DNA of 64,000 nucleotides from NCBI RefSeq assembly GCF_028551255.1, contig NZ_CP117029.1:2356001-2420000 (forward strand), given 5' to 3'. The stretch's first letter is position 1. Each line of letters starts with the position of its first letter. Position numbers and translations under genes: made by a program. A model generated the notes under the pieces. The model had not been told where the DNA came from. It saw only the letters and a program-made list of their open reading frames with translations, and made no database searches. Shown in pieces: positions 1 through 8,896 of the stretch. Source of the stretch: Vibrio tubiashii. Its GTDB lineage: Bacteria > Pseudomonadota > Gammaproteobacteria > Enterobacterales > Vibrionaceae.

Positions 1-284
1 TTTAGACGCTCAATCGTCTCTTTCGCTTCTTTGATCTCTTCCTGAGCCATTTCGCGCATTTCTTCGTCATCTTCTTTTGCCATCTCTTCAGCAGCGACCA
101 GATCTTCTTGGGCTTGCTGATAAGCTTGGAAACACTTAGTGACTTCCTCTAGCTGAGAGTACTCTTTTGATAACGCGCGGAATTTATCTTGGTCACCGAT
201 CACATCAGGATCGCCAAGTAGATGTTGAACTTCTTCGTAACGCTCAACCAGGGTTTCTAGCTTAGTTAAAATAGAGGCTTTCAT
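1..284 (-). CDS. prfA: Peptide chain release factor 1, N-terminal part (cut by window edge)
   Basis: The minus strand opens with ATG at 284 and stays open to the window edge, giving about 94 residues that begin [19 protein letters not shown], the typical start of bacterial RF1. This is the acidic, helical N-terminal domain; the GGQ and PxT domains lie outside the window. RF1 releases the finished peptide at UAA and UAG codons. The gene lies 46 bp downstream of hemA in the same direction, the hemA-prfA order common in gammaproteobacteria, so the two are probably co-transcribed. Confidence 0.93.
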   Translation of the reverse strand, partial: MKASILTKLETLVERYEEVQHLLGDPDVIGDQDKFRALSKEYSQLEEVTKCFQAYQQAQEDLVAAEEMAKEDDEEMREMAQEEIKEAKETIERL

Positions 285-330
285 AGTTTTCTTTAACTCA
301 GGGGTCTAATGAAGTCTGTCACTCTTATAC

Positions 331-1587
331 CTAAGAATGATCAAGACCTAAACTTTGTCTAATTGTAGCCAGCCTTGCAGGCTCGCCTTTCTCGGCAGCA
401 CTTTGTAGTGCGCGGGTTGGCGCATGAATCAACTTGTTAGTTAATTTATTACTCAGCTCTAGCAGAACCTTTTCTGCATCCGCACCCGCTGCGAGAGACT
501 GTAAACTTTTATTGAGAAGCTCTTCTCGAATGTCGTTCGCTGACTGACGGTACTCTCGAATACTGTCTACAGCTTGTAGAGAACGCATCCACGACATAAA
601 TGCCGCACTTTCTTCACTGACGATCGCTTCCGCTTGAATCGCTTCGATTTTTCTCTGCTCCATGTTGCTATCAACAATAGTTTGCAGGTCATCAACAGAG
701 TAAAGGTAAGCGTCATTTAGCTCACCCACTTGCGATTCAATATCACGAGGGACAGCAATGTCGACCAACAGCATAGGTTGGAAACGACGCGCTTTTAATG
801 CCGTTTCGACCATCCCTTTACCAATAATAGGCAGCGGGCTGGCAGTTGAACTGATCACGATATCTGCACGAGGGAGATGCTCAGGAATCTCAGGTAAACC
901 AATAATTTCAGCGCCAAACTGCTCGGCCAAAGGAAGCGCGCGCTCCTTAGTACGGTTTGCAACGATCATCTTGCTACAACCGTTGCCCGCTAAGTGCTTA
1001 GCTACCAGTTCAATGGTTTCACCTGCGCCAACCAGTAACACTGTCGACTTCTCTAGCGATTCAAAAATATGCTTTGCGAGAGTACATGCTGCATAAGCAA
1101 CAGAAACAGCGTTACCACCAATGTCTGTCTCAGTACGAACTCGCTTAGCAACCGAGAAAGCTTTTTGAAACAGCTTCTCCATTGCCGCATCCACTGCTTT
1201 ACTCTCTCTTGAGTCAGAATAGGCTTGTTTCACCTGTCCTAAGATTTGAGGCTCACCCAGTACCAAAGAATCCAAGCCACACGAGACTCGCATTAGATGA
1301 CGAATCGCAGCTTGCTCTTCATGGATATAAAGGCTGGGTTTAAGATCTTCAGGACTAACTTGATGAAACTGACTTAACCAATCAATGATTTTGCTCTTGC
1401 CACCACTTTTCACATCGCAATAGATTTCGGTGCGATTACATGTAGAAACAATCACACTTCCATTTACGTTTTGGTTTTGGCCGAGCTGGTCTAACGCTTC
1501 AGGTAACTTTTCCGGACCAAACGCGACTTTTTCACGAAGTTCGACTGAGGCCGTATTATGGTTGATACCTATAGCAAGCAAAGACAT
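331..1587 (-). CDS. hemA: Glutamyl-tRNA reductase
   Basis: Encodes 418 residues when started at the ATG at 1587 ([20 protein letters not shown]), the usual length and start of the family; an in-frame upstream start at 1614 would add nine residues and is less likely. It reduces glutamyl-tRNA(Glu) to glutamate-1-semialdehyde with NADPH, the first committed step of tetrapyrrole synthesis by the C5 pathway. Visible are the catalytic cysteine in STCNRTEIY, the NADP-binding segment [17 protein letters not shown] and the helical dimerisation tail. It is divergent from lolB and precedes prfA. hemH, the last enzyme of haem synthesis, is far away at 54420. Confidence 0.97.
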   Translation of the reverse strand: MSLLAIGINHNTASVELREKVAFGPEKLPEALDQLGQNQNVNGSVIVSTCNRTEIYCDVKSGGKSKIIDWLSQFHQVSPEDLKPSLYIHEEQAAIRHLMRVSCGLDSLVLGEPQILGQVKQAYSDSRESKAVDAAMEKLFQKAFSVAKRVRTETDIGGNAVSVAYAACTLAKHIFESLEKSTVLLVGAGETIELVAKHLAGNGCSKMIVANRTKERALPLAEQFGAEIIGLPEIPEHLPRADIVISSTASPLPIIGKGMVETALKARRFQPMLLVDIAVPRDIESQVGELNDAYLYSVDDLQTIVDSNMEQRKIEAIQAEAIVSEESAAFMSWMRSLQAVDSIREYRQSANDIREELLNKSLQSLAAGADAEKVLLELSNKLTNKLIHAPTRALQSAAEKGEPARLATIRQSLGLDHS

Positions 1588-1748
1588 GTATCGTTGGTTC
1601 TCTGAATCAGACAATGGACAAATAAGGTCGGAATTTTACTTGATGCCCCCGTTTATTGAAAGGGGAATCAGGATATGTTTTCTTGAGTTCGTGATTTCAA
1701 TGATATAGTGAGCAGATACTTTGGCTAAAACTGGATAAATAATCAGCA

Positions 1749-2363
1749 ATGGTGAAACATTTTCGATCTATTTTTCTCTTGCTCGTCGGCACACTGTTTT
1801 TACATGGTTGTGCAACCATTGACAGTACCACTAATGTCGAGTGGCAAACTCATCAACAACGCTTAGCCACCATTCAAGATTATCGAGCCAATGGCAAACT
1901 CGGCTACATTGCCCCAGAGCAAAGACAGTCACTTAACTTCCAATGGGCTCACTCACCGACATTAACCCATTTACGAATGACCACCTTTCTTGGTCAAACC
2001 GCGCTTAACCTAAAATCCACTCCGGATGGTGCTAGCGTCGAAACTTATGATGATCAAACCTTTTACGCTTCAAGCCCAGAAGCACTGATTAAGCAGCTAA
2101 CGGGTCTAAACATTCCAGTAGAGCAACTCAATGATTGGATGTTAGGTCGACCAACTCAAGCCGATGACTACCAATTGAACCAAACCAACACACTTGCCTC
2201 TTTAACCAAGCAAGTGGGTACCCAAGTATGGCAGCTCAATTACGCCAGTTATCAAGATGTGCTCATTGACGGTATTGCTCTCCCATTACCGAAAAAGATG
2301 AAGCTCATACAAGGCGATATCTCTATAAACATCATTATTTCGAAGTGGAATGCAAACCAATGA
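1749..2363 (+). CDS. lolB: Outer-membrane lipoprotein receptor LolB
   Basis: A 204-residue protein with a lipoprotein signal peptide ending in the lipobox LHGC, so Cys21 is the predicted lipidated residue. LolB takes lipoproteins from the periplasmic carrier LolA and inserts them into the inner leaflet of the outer membrane. The mature part ([20 protein letters not shown]) matches the family start, and the length is normal. The stop codon overlaps the ispE start in ATGA, so the two are translationally coupled. It is the first gene of the lolB-ispE-prs unit, divergent from hemA. Confidence 0.95.
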   Translation: MVKHFRSIFLLLVGTLFLHGCATIDSTTNVEWQTHQQRLATIQDYRANGKLGYIAPEQRQSLNFQWAHSPTLTHLRMTTFLGQTALNLKSTPDGASVETYDDQTFYASSPEALIKQLTGLNIPVEQLNDWMLGRPTQADDYQLNQTNTLASLTKQVGTQVWQLNYASYQDVLIDGIALPLPKKMKLIQGDISINIIISKWNANQ

Positions 2364-3232
2364 TCTCGGAAACCACTCACTGGCCTTCTCCAGCAAAACT
2401 CAATCTGTTTCTTTACATCACCGGACGCCGTGACAATGGCTATCACGAACTGCAAACCTTATTTCAGTTCCTTGATCACGGCGACGATCTCACAATCACA
2501 GCGAACAATACGGGCGAAATTACACTATCCCCACAGATACCAGGTGTTGCCCTTGAAAATAATCTAATCTGGAAAGCCGCAACCGCTCTGAAGCATAAGT
2601 CAGCTTGTCCTTTCGGTGCTCATATTGAACTTAACAAGATCCTTCCAATGGGAGGCGGTATTGGTGGCGGGTCATCAAACGCTGCAACGACGCTTGTCGC
2701 CCTGAATCATCTTTGGCAAACAGACCTCTCTGAAGATGAACTGGCAGAGATCGGATTAAAGCTTGGGGCGGATGTCCCTGTCTTTACACGTGGATTTTCG
2801 GCGTTTGCGGAAGGTGTCGGTGAAGAGCTGACTCCTGCACAGCCTGATGAAAAATGGTACTTAGTCGTCAGACCGAATGTCTCGATTGCCACTGTCGATA
2901 TTTTCACTCACCCTGATTTAACGCGAAATACGCCAAAACGTACGCTAGCAGCCCTTCTTGAGGGTGATTACGGAAACGATTGCGAAAAAATTGTTCGAAT
3001 GCTGTACCAAGAGGTTGATAAGCAACTTTCTTGGCTGCTACAATACGCGCCGTCGCGGTTGACCGGGACGGGATCATGCGTTTTTGCCGAATTTTCGAGC
3101 AAAAATGAAGCTGAAACTACTCTCGGGAAACTGCCAGACACTGTCTCCGCATTTGTCGCTAAAGGCAAGAATATTTCGCCTTTATACGAGACACTGGCTA
3201 AGTATCGCTTAGCCCACTCACAATCTATTTAA
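2360..3232 (+). CDS. ispE: 4-diphosphocytidyl-2-C-methyl-D-erythritol kinase
   Basis: Started at the ATG at 2360 ([24 protein letters not shown]), which overlaps the lolB stop; an in-frame GTG at 2345 is less likely. The 290-residue GHMP-family kinase phosphorylates CDP-methylerythritol in the non-mevalonate isoprenoid pathway. The family signatures are [19 protein letters not shown] at the N-terminus, the glycine-rich ATP loop [14 protein letters not shown] near residues 96-109, and the C-terminal motif [10 protein letters not shown]. The lolB-ispE-prs order is the standard gammaproteobacterial arrangement. Confidence 0.96.
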   Translation: MISETTHWPSPAKLNLFLYITGRRDNGYHELQTLFQFLDHGDDLTITANNTGEITLSPQIPGVALENNLIWKAATALKHKSACPFGAHIELNKILPMGGGIGGGSSNAATTLVALNHLWQTDLSEDELAEIGLKLGADVPVFTRGFSAFAEGVGEELTPAQPDEKWYLVVRPNVSIATVDIFTHPDLTRNTPKRTLAALLEGDYGNDCEKIVRMLYQEVDKQLSWLLQYAPSRLTGTGSCVFAEFSSKNEAETTLGKLPDTVSAFVAKGKNISPLYETLAKYRLAHSQSI

Positions 3233-3261
3233 AAACTGGACGCAACCCTGAGGTTTCCACC

Positions 3262-4206
3262 GTGCCTGATATGAAGCTATTTGCTGGTAACGCTACACCT
3301 GAACTAGCCCAACGTATTGCTGATCGTCTATACATCTCTCTTGGTGATGCTACTGTTTCTCGTTTTTCTGATGGCGAAGTCGCTGTTCAAATCAACGAAA
3401 ACGTACGTGGTAGTGATGTTTTCATCATCCAATCTACTTGTGCACCAACTAACGACAACCTAATGGAACTTGTAGTGATGATTGACGCAATGCGCCGCGC
3501 TTCAGCGGGCCGTATTACAGCAGTTATCCCTTACTTTGGTTACGCTCGCCAAGACCGTCGTGTACGTTCTGCTCGTGTGCCAATCACTGCTAAAGTTGTT
3601 GCAGATTTCCTTTCTAACGTTGGCGTTGACCGCGTTCTAACCATCGACCTTCACGCTGAGCAAATCCAAGGCTTCTTCGATGTTCCAGTTGACAACATCT
3701 TCGGTACACCTGTACTGCTAGAAGACATGGAAGCTCGCGGTCTAGAGAACCCAGTAGTGGTATCTCCAGACCTAGGTGGTGTTGTTCGTGCTCGTGCAAC
3801 TGCAAAAGCACTAGGTGACATCGATATTGCTATCGTTGATAAGCGCCGTCCACGTGCTAACGTTTCTGAAGTGATGAACCTAATCGGTGATGTAGAAGGT
3901 CGCGACTGTGTGATCGTTGATGACATGATCGATACAGGTGGTACGCTATGTAAAGCAGCTGAAGCGCTAAAAGAGCGCGGTGCTAAGCGTGTATTCGCTT
4001 ACGCAACTCACGCTGTATTCTCAGGCAACGCAGCTCAAAACATCGGTAACTCAGTGCTAGACCAAGTTATCGTGACTGACTCAATCACGCTACCAAAAGA
4101 AATGGAAGCGACAGGTAAAGTGACTTGTCTAAGCCTTTCTCGCATGCTTGCTGAAGCAATTCGTCGCATCAGCAATGAAGAGTCAATCTCAGCGATGTTC
4201 AACTAA
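3262..4206 (+). CDS. prs: Ribose-phosphate pyrophosphokinase (PRPP synthetase), GTG start
   Basis: A 314-residue protein that starts with GTG ([15 protein letters not shown] at the DNA level), preceded by a TGAGG ribosome-binding site. It makes phosphoribosyl pyrophosphate from ribose-5-phosphate and ATP for purine, pyrimidine, histidine, tryptophan and NAD synthesis. Visible are the flexible-loop segment [11 protein letters not shown], the divalent-metal-binding segment [12 protein letters not shown] and the PRPP-binding loop [11 protein letters not shown]. Codon use is strongly biased, as expected for a highly expressed gene. A terminator follows directly. Confidence 0.97.
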   Translation: MPDMKLFAGNATPELAQRIADRLYISLGDATVSRFSDGEVAVQINENVRGSDVFIIQSTCAPTNDNLMELVVMIDAMRRASAGRITAVIPYFGYARQDRRVRSARVPITAKVVADFLSNVGVDRVLTIDLHAEQIQGFFDVPVDNIFGTPVLLEDMEARGLENPVVVSPDLGGVVRARATAKALGDIDIAIVDKRRPRANVSEVMNLIGDVEGRDCVIVDDMIDTGGTLCKAAEALKERGAKRVFAYATHAVFSGNAAQNIGNSVLDQVIVTDSITLPKEMEATGKVTCLSLSRMLAEAIRRISNEESISAMFN

Positions 4207-4233
4207 TCGCCACTGCGGTTAAATCGAATTGAA

Positions 4234-4262
4234 AACACCCCTTCTTGGGGTGTTTTTTTATT
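4234..4262 (+). terminator. Rho-independent terminator after prs
   Basis: A 7-bp stem ACACCCC/GGGGTGT with loop TTCTT is followed by seven T residues, 30 bp after the prs stop codon. It separates lolB-ispE-prs from pth. Confidence 0.9.
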
Positions 4263-4345
4263 TGCGTCTATTGCTCGTCTCGCCCGAGGCAAGAATTGTA
4301 TGCTATCATACTGCGCTTTTTGAGATTCCAAGAGAGATCCTAACC

Positions 4346-4936
4346 TTGAGTCAACAAATTAAACTTCTTGTCGGCCTTGCTAATCCTGGGCCTGAATATG
4401 CCAGAACTCGACACAATGCGGGAGCATGGGTAGTAGAAGAACTCGCACGTATTCACAACGTCACTCTAAAGAACGAAGCCAAGTACTTTGGAATGACAGG
4501 GCGAATTATGGTTAACGGTCAGGATCTCCGTTTGCTTATCCCAACCACTTTTATGAACCTCTCAGGTAAATCAATTGCTGCTTTAGCGAAGTTTTATCAA
4601 ATTAAACCTGAAGAGATCATGGTTGCGCACGATGAGCTAGATTTACCACCAGGTGTCGCAAAGTTTAAGAAAGGCGGTGGCCACGGTGGACATAACGGCT
4701 TACGCGACACCATTAGTAAGCTTGGTAATTGCAAAGATTTCTATCGCCTTAGGATCGGCATTGGCCATCCTGGGCACAAAGACAAAGTCGCTGGATTTGT
4801 TTTAGGCAAAGCTCCAGCGAAAGAACAAGAGCTTCTTGATGCAGCGGCAGATGAATCTGTTCGTTGTTTAGACATCTTGATTAAGGATGGTCTATCAAAA
4901 GCGCAAAATCGTTTACACACGTTCAAAGCTGAATAA
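4346..4936 (+). CDS. pth: Peptidyl-tRNA hydrolase, TTG start
   Basis: Started at TTG 4346 to give 196 residues ([26 protein letters not shown]), the family length. No ATG exists at this position, and the longer open frame from 4229 runs through the prs terminator, so it is rejected. The ribosome-binding site is AGAGAGA about 10 bases upstream. Pth cleaves the ester bond of peptidyl-tRNAs that drop off the ribosome. Key residues are Asn12, the catalytic His in TRHNAG, the FMNLSG segment, the conserved Asp in [10 protein letters not shown], and [12 protein letters not shown]. It ends 10 bp before ychF. Confidence 0.95.
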   Translation: MSQQIKLLVGLANPGPEYARTRHNAGAWVVEELARIHNVTLKNEAKYFGMTGRIMVNGQDLRLLIPTTFMNLSGKSIAALAKFYQIKPEEIMVAHDELDLPPGVAKFKKGGGHGGHNGLRDTISKLGNCKDFYRLRIGIGHPGHKDKVAGFVLGKAPAKEQELLDAAADESVRCLDILIKDGLSKAQNRLHTFKAE

Positions 4937-4946
4937 GGTTACTATC

Positions 4947-6038
4947 ATGGGTTTTAAATGTGGCATCGTTGGTCTACCAAACGTTGGTAAGTCAACTCTG
5001 TTTAATGCACTCACTAAAGCAGGTATCGAAGCGGCAAACTTCCCGTTTTGTACTATCGAGCCAAACACAGGCGTAGTACCTGTGCCAGATCTGCGCTTAG
5101 ACGCACTAGCAAAGATTGTTAACCCACAAAAAGTACTACCAACCACAATGGAATTCGTTGATATCGCGGGCCTCGTTGCTGGTGCTTCACGTGGCGAAGG
5201 TTTAGGTAACAAATTCCTAGCAAACATCCGTGAAACTGACGCGATCGGTCACGTTGTACGCTGTTTTGAAAATGAAAACATCGTTCACGTTGCAGGTAAA
5301 GTATCACCAATCGAAGACATCGAGGTGATCAACCTAGAACTTGCAATGGCTGACTTAGATTCTTGTGAGCGCGCGATTCAGCGTAATGCTAAAAAAGCTA
5401 AAGGTGGCGACAAAGACGCGAAATTTGAACTGACTGTTCTTGAAAAGCTACTTCCAGTTCTAACTGAGGGTGGCATGGCGCGTACCGTTGAGCTATCTAA
5501 AGAAGAACTAGCAGCAGTGGGTTACCTAAACTTCCTAACGCTTAAGCCGACTATGTACATCGCTAACGTTAACGAAGATGGTTTCGAGAACAACCCGTAC
5601 CTAGACGCTGTACGTGAATACGCAGAGAAAGAGAACAACGTCGTTGTTGCAGTGTGTGCAGCAATCGAATCAGAACTTTCTGAGCTTGACGATGAAGATC
5701 GTGAAGAGTTCCTTGCAGATATGGGCATCGAAGAACCGGGCCTTAACCGTGTGATCCGTTCAGGCTACGAGCTATTAACTCTGCACACTTACTTTACTGC
5801 TGGCGTTAAAGAAGTTCGCGCATGGACGATCCCTGTAGGTGCAACAGCGCCTCAAGCAGCGGGTAAGATCCACACTGACTTCGAGAAAGGCTTCATTCGA
5901 GCTGAAGTTGTTGGTTACGATGACTTTATCCAGTTTAATGGTGAAAGCGGTGCGAAAGATGCAGGTAAATGGCGTTTAGAAGGTAAAGATTACATCGTAA
6001 AAGATGGCGATGTTGTTCACTTCCGTTTCAACGTTTAA
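4947..6038 (+). CDS. ychF: Redox/ribosome-associated P-loop ATPase YchF (Obg family)
   Basis: 363 residues from ATG 4947 ([17 protein letters not shown]), the standard length; the longer open frame from 4887 lies inside pth and is rejected. YchF (OLA1) is an Obg-type TRAFAC NTPase that prefers ATP. The sequence shows why: the G4 element reads NVNE instead of NKxD. Also visible are the P-loop GLPNVGKS (8-15), the G3 motif DIAGLV, a coiled-coil insertion after it, and a C-terminal TGS domain ending in [11 protein letters not shown]. pth-ychF is a conserved gene pair. Confidence 0.96.
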   Translation: MGFKCGIVGLPNVGKSTLFNALTKAGIEAANFPFCTIEPNTGVVPVPDLRLDALAKIVNPQKVLPTTMEFVDIAGLVAGASRGEGLGNKFLANIRETDAIGHVVRCFENENIVHVAGKVSPIEDIEVINLELAMADLDSCERAIQRNAKKAKGGDKDAKFELTVLEKLLPVLTEGGMARTVELSKEELAAVGYLNFLTLKPTMYIANVNEDGFENNPYLDAVREYAEKENNVVVAVCAAIESELSELDDEDREEFLADMGIEEPGLNRVIRSGYELLTLHTYFTAGVKEVRAWTIPVGATAPQAAGKIHTDFEKGFIRAEVVGYDDFIQFNGESGAKDAGKWRLEGKDYIVKDGDVVHFRFNV

Positions 6039-6062
6039 TTTGCGTCCAAGTCATTGACTTTA

Positions 6063-6090
6063 AAAGCCAGCACTTACGCTGGCTTTTTTA
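6063..6090 (+). terminator. Rho-independent terminator after ychF
   Basis: Stem AAAGCCAGC/GCTGGCTTT with a six-base loop and a T run, 25 bp after the ychF stop. Confidence 0.9.
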
Positions 6091-6224
6091 TTGCCCTTTA
6101 ACAAAGAAACAAATTAACTCTTCCAAGTGATGTCAATTTGTTATCAGTTTTCGATCATTAACACGCCTCTTTGTTTAAAAAGAAACCGAACGGTTGATTT
6201 CTGAGGATTTATTCAAAAAAACTA

Positions 6225-6260
6225 TTGACGGCTTTGCCTCAACTTCGCATAATGCGCGCC
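6225..6260 (+). promoter_or_regulatory. Promoter of the tRNA array (sigma70, GC-rich discriminator)
   Basis: A -35 box TTGACG (6225-6230), an exact 17-bp spacer, and a -10 box CATAAT (6248-6253) are followed by the GC-rich stretch GCGCGCC. Such discriminators are typical of stable-RNA promoters under stringent (ppGpp) control. The first tRNA starts at 6308. No other promoter of similar quality was seen inside the array. Confidence 0.82.
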
Positions 6261-6307
6261 GTTCCCAACGATAAGGCAACGAATCGGAGAGAACAAAAAT
6301 ATGGTAT

Positions 6308-6384
6308 GGCTACGTAGCTCAGCTGGTTAGAGCACATCACTCATAATGATGGGGTCACAGGTTCGAATCCCGTCGTAGCCACCA
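6308..6384 (+). tRNA. tRNA-Met (CAT), copy 1
   Basis: 77-nt cloverleaf including encoded CCA. Anticodon CAT sits in a ACTCATAA loop, and the acceptor arm GGCTACG/CGTAGCC pairs fully. The G-C start and the sequence are those of elongator tRNA-Met. First gene of the array. Confidence 0.95.
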
Positions 6385-6424
6385 TTCCTAAACACTTTTC
6401 TTTTTAAAGTCGTTAGGAATTGAT

Positions 6425-6509
6425 GCGGAAGTGGCGGAATTGGTAGACGCACCAGATTTAGGTTCTGGCGCCGCAAGGTGTGAGAGTTCAAGTCTCTCCT
6501 TCCGCACCA
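6425..6509 (+). tRNA. tRNA-Leu (TAG), copy 1
   Basis: 85-nt class II tRNA with long variable arm and encoded CCA. Anticodon stem CCAGA/TCTGG holds loop TTTAGGT, so the anticodon is TAG and it reads CUA and CUG codons. Confidence 0.95.
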
Positions 6510-6538
6510 TATTTTATAGCTTTTAAAGCTATGCCTGC

Positions 6539-6613
6539 AGGTCTATCGCCAAGCGGTAAGGCAGCGGCTTTTGATGCCGCCATTCCCTGGTTCGAATCCA
6601 GGTAGACCTGCCA
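6539..6613 (+). tRNA. tRNA-Gln (TTG), copy 1
   Basis: 75-nt cloverleaf with encoded CCA. Acceptor AGGTCTA pairs with TAGACCT, and anticodon stem GCGGC/GCCGC holds loop TTTTGAT, giving anticodon TTG (CAA codons). The A at position 1 makes a weak first pair, as is usual for tRNA-Gln. Confidence 0.95.
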
Positions 6614-6691
6614 CTATTCAAGGTGTCGAGCCTAATTAAAAAAGGGCTTGTCACTAAGGGCTAGAGAGTTTATATTGTCTCGCTCACGAGT

Positions 6692-6768
6692 GGCTACGTA
6701 GCTCAGCTGGTTAGAGCACATCACTCATAATGATGGGGTCACAGGTTCGAATCCCGTCGTAGCCACCA
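6692..6768 (+). tRNA. tRNA-Met (CAT), copy 2
   Basis: Same 77-nt sequence as the copy at 6308. The spacer that follows (6769-6820) reappears before the Leu gene at 7546 and marks the start of a large duplicated block. Confidence 0.95.
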
Positions 6769-6820
6769 TTTACAATTTCATATGGCTTTTACCAATTAGC
6801 GGTATGAATACAAAATTGAT

Positions 6821-6905
6821 GCGGAAGTGGCGGAATTGGTAGACGCACCAGATTTAGGTTCTGGCGCCGCAAGGTGTGAGAGTTCAAGTCTCTCCTTCCG
6901 CACCA
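6821..6905 (+). tRNA. tRNA-Leu (TAG), copy 2
   Basis: Identical 85-nt Leu(TAG) gene. Its duplicate lies exactly 725 bp downstream at 7546. Confidence 0.95.
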
Positions 6906-6936
6906 TTATTTGAAGTCTCTTTAATTAGAGCACTGC

Positions 6937-7011
6937 AGGTCTATCGCCAAGCGGTAAGGCAGCGGCTTTTGATGCCGCCATTCCCTGGTTCGAATCCAGG
7001 TAGACCTGCCA
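6937..7011 (+). tRNA. tRNA-Gln (TTG), copy 2
   Basis: 75-nt Gln(TTG) gene, 31 bp after the preceding Leu gene; duplicate 725 bp downstream at 7662. Confidence 0.95.
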
Positions 7012-7061
7012 TTACAATGTCTAGTTGATTCTCCAATTATCAGCTAAGACTAAAAATTGAT

Positions 7062-7146
7062 GCGGAAGTGGCGGAATTGGTAGACGCACCAGATTTAGGT
7101 TCTGGCGCCGCAAGGTGTGAGAGTTCAAGTCTCTCCTTCCGCACCA
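7062..7146 (+). tRNA. tRNA-Leu (TAG), copy 3
   Basis: Identical Leu(TAG) gene, 241 bp after copy 2 in the Leu-Gln unit repeat; duplicate at 7787. Confidence 0.95.
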
Positions 7147-7177
7147 TTATTTGAAGTCTCTTTAATTAGAGCACTGC

Positions 7178-7252
7178 AGGTCTATCGCCAAGCGGTAAGG
7201 CAGCGGCTTTTGATGCCGCCATTCCCTGGTTCGAATCCAGGTAGACCTGCCA
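7178..7252 (+). tRNA. tRNA-Gln (TTG), copy 3
   Basis: Identical Gln(TTG) gene, 241 bp after copy 2; duplicate 725 bp downstream at 7903. Confidence 0.95.
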
Positions 7253-7303
7253 TTACAACGTCTAGTTGATTCTCCAATTATCAGCTAAGACTAAAAAATT
7301 GAT

Positions 7304-7388
7304 GCGGAAGTGGCGGAATTGGTAGACGCACCAGATTTAGGTTCTGGCGCCGCAAGGTGTGAGAGTTCAAGTCTCTCCTTCCGCACCA
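7304..7388 (+). tRNA. tRNA-Leu (TAG), copy 4
   Basis: Identical Leu(TAG) gene, 242 bp after copy 3; duplicate at 8029. The spacer after it differs by one base (GAAGCCTC instead of GAAGTCTC) from the other Leu-Gln spacers. Confidence 0.95.
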
Positions 7389-7419
7389 TTATTTGAAGCC
7401 TCTTTAATTAGAGCACTGC

Positions 7420-7494
7420 AGGTCTATCGCCAAGCGGTAAGGCAGCGGCTTTTGATGCCGCCATTCCCTGGTTCGAATCCAGGTAGACCTGCCA
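7420..7494 (+). tRNA. tRNA-Gln (TTG), copy 4
   Basis: Identical Gln(TTG) gene. The junction after it carries the spacer otherwise seen after tRNA-Met copy 2, so this is where the second copy of the 725-bp block begins. Confidence 0.95.
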
Positions 7495-7545
7495 TTACAA
7501 TTTCATATGGCTTTTACCAATTAGCGGTATGAATACAAAATTGAT

Positions 7546-7630
7546 GCGGAAGTGGCGGAATTGGTAGACGCACCAGATTTAGGTTCTGGCGCCGCAAGGT
7601 GTGAGAGTTCAAGTCTCTCCTTCCGCACCA
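7546..7630 (+). tRNA. tRNA-Leu (TAG), copy 5
   Basis: Identical Leu(TAG) gene; second-block copy of the gene at 6821. Confidence 0.95.
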
Positions 7631-7661
7631 TTATTTGAAGTCTCTTTAATTAGAGCACTGC

Positions 7662-7736
7662 AGGTCTATCGCCAAGCGGTAAGGCAGCGGCTTTTGATGC
7701 CGCCATTCCCTGGTTCGAATCCAGGTAGACCTGCCA
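7662..7736 (+). tRNA. tRNA-Gln (TTG), copy 5
   Basis: Identical Gln(TTG) gene; second-block copy of the gene at 6937. Confidence 0.95.
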
Positions 7737-7786
7737 TTACAATGTCTAGTTGATTCTCCAATTATCAGCTAAGACTAAAAATTGAT

Positions 7787-7871
7787 GCGGAAGTGGCGGA
7801 ATTGGTAGACGCACCAGATTTAGGTTCTGGCGCCGCAAGGTGTGAGAGTTCAAGTCTCTCCTTCCGCACCA
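7787..7871 (+). tRNA. tRNA-Leu (TAG), copy 6
   Basis: Identical Leu(TAG) gene; second-block copy of the gene at 7062. Confidence 0.95.
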
Positions 7872-7902
7872 TTATTTGAAGTCTCTTTAATTAGAGCACT
7901 GC

Positions 7903-7977
7903 AGGTCTATCGCCAAGCGGTAAGGCAGCGGCTTTTGATGCCGCCATTCCCTGGTTCGAATCCAGGTAGACCTGCCA
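7903..7977 (+). tRNA. tRNA-Gln (TTG), copy 6
   Basis: Identical Gln(TTG) gene; second-block copy of the gene at 7178 and the last Gln gene of the array. Confidence 0.95.
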
Positions 7978-8028
7978 TTACAACGTCTAGTTGATTCTCC
8001 AATTATCAGCTAAGACTAAAAAATTGAT

Positions 8029-8113
8029 GCGGAAGTGGCGGAATTGGTAGACGCACCAGATTTAGGTTCTGGCGCCGCAAGGTGTGAGAGTTCAAGTCTC
8101 TCCTTCCGCACCA
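8029..8113 (+). tRNA. tRNA-Leu (TAG), copy 7
   Basis: Identical Leu(TAG) gene; second-block copy of the gene at 7304. Only three bases separate it from the next tRNA-Met, so processing must cut within a very short spacer. Confidence 0.95.
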
Positions 8114-8116
8114 TTT

Positions 8117-8193
8117 GGCTACGTAGCTCAGCTGGTTAGAGCACATCACTCATAATGATGGGGTCACAGGTTCGAATCCCGTCGTAGCCACCA
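8117..8193 (+). tRNA. tRNA-Met (CAT), copy 3
   Basis: Same elongator Met(CAT) sequence as copies 1 and 2, three bases after a Leu gene. Confidence 0.95.
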
Positions 8194-8242
8194 TTAGTTT
8201 CGATCATTTGTGGTTATACACATGATCACGTAGTTTCAAGAT

Positions 8243-8327
8243 GCGGAAGTGGCGGAATTGGTAGACGCACCAGATTTAGGTTCTGGCGCCGCAAGGTGTG
8301 AGAGTTCAAGTCTCTCCTTCCGCACCA
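8243..8327 (+). tRNA. tRNA-Leu (TAG), copy 8
   Basis: Identical Leu(TAG) gene, outside the duplicated block and in a different spacer context. Confidence 0.95.
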
Positions 8328-8352
8328 TCTTGAAGACTACAGCCATATTTAT

Positions 8353-8437
8353 GCGGAAGTGGCGGAATTGGTAGACGCACCAGATTTAGGTTCTGGCGCC
8401 GCAAGGTGTGAGAGTTCAAGTCTCTCCTTCCGCACCA
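8353..8437 (+). tRNA. tRNA-Leu (TAG), copy 9
   Basis: Identical Leu(TAG) gene, 25 bp after copy 8, a direct Leu-Leu tandem without Gln between. Confidence 0.95.
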
Positions 8438-8439
8438 TT

Positions 8440-8516
8440 GGCTACGTAGCTCAGCTGGTTAGAGCACATCACTCATAATGATGGGGTCACAGGTTCGAAT
8501 CCCGTCGTAGCCACCA
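8440..8516 (+). tRNA. tRNA-Met (CAT), copy 4
   Basis: Same Met(CAT) gene, only two bases after the preceding Leu gene. Confidence 0.95.
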
Positions 8517-8568
8517 TTTACAACTTCGTATTGCTTTTACCAATTAGCAATATGAATATAGATTTGTT

Positions 8569-8653
8569 GCGGAAGTGGCGGAATTGGTAGACGCACCAGA
8601 TTTAGGTTCTGGCGCCGCAAGGTGTGAGAGTTCAAGTCTCTCCTTCCGCACCA
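8569..8653 (+). tRNA. tRNA-Leu (TAG), copy 10
   Basis: Identical Leu(TAG) gene and the last of the array; a terminator follows 13 bp later. Confidence 0.95.
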
Positions 8654-8666
8654 TTATTTAAAGAAA

Positions 8667-8693
8667 CTCGGCTATTTAGCTGGGTTTTCTTTT
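8667..8693 (+). terminator. Terminator of the tRNA array
   Basis: A 7-bp stem CTCGGCT/AGCTGGG with two wobble pairs and loop ATTT is followed by TTTTCTTTT. The stretch from here to the flagellin stop at 8897 holds only the flagellin terminator. Confidence 0.8.
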
Positions 8694-8832
8694 ATCTGCA
8701 ATATGCTCTCCTCTACATCTCATACCTATTGGACTAATAGGTGATCAGATATTTATTCTGGTGGTATCACCACGATTCTGCTAATCGCCACTACGTATCT
8801 ACACGACGCTTTTTGAACAGCTGCAAACATAA

Positions 8833-8856
8833 AAAATCCAGCCGAAACTGGATTTT
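8833..8856 (-). terminator. Terminator of flaC
   Basis: Read on the minus strand, stem AAATCCAG/CTGGATTT with loop TTTCGG is followed by a T run, 41 bp after the flagellin stop. Confidence 0.85.
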
Positions 8857-8896
8857 AATTAAGTCATGACTTTTTTTGTGCTAAGAGACTAACTCT

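Larger units (their letters stand above)
6769..8113 (+). repeat. Nested tandem duplication inside the tRNA array (725-bp period)
   Basis: The block Leu-Gln-Leu-Gln-Leu with its spacers (about 6769-7388) recurs at about 7495-8113, with every gene shifted by exactly 725 bp. Inside each block the Leu-Gln unit itself repeats every 241-242 bp. Spacers alternate in the same order (Met-type spacer, ACAATG-type, ACAACG-type) in both blocks. Confidence 0.92.

Noticed and set aside
758..1096. Plus-strand ORF opposite hemA
   Set aside because: Shadow of a well-supported gene, no family resemblance.
3614..3926. Minus-strand ORFs opposite prs
   Set aside because: Low-complexity shadow reading of a highly biased gene.
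4229..4345. Longer start of pth
   Set aside because: The extra 39 residues would be translated from the prs terminator hairpin and have no family support.
6425..8653. CRISPR-like repeat array
   Set aside because: The repeats are tRNA genes with full cloverleaf pairing, and spacers repeat too.
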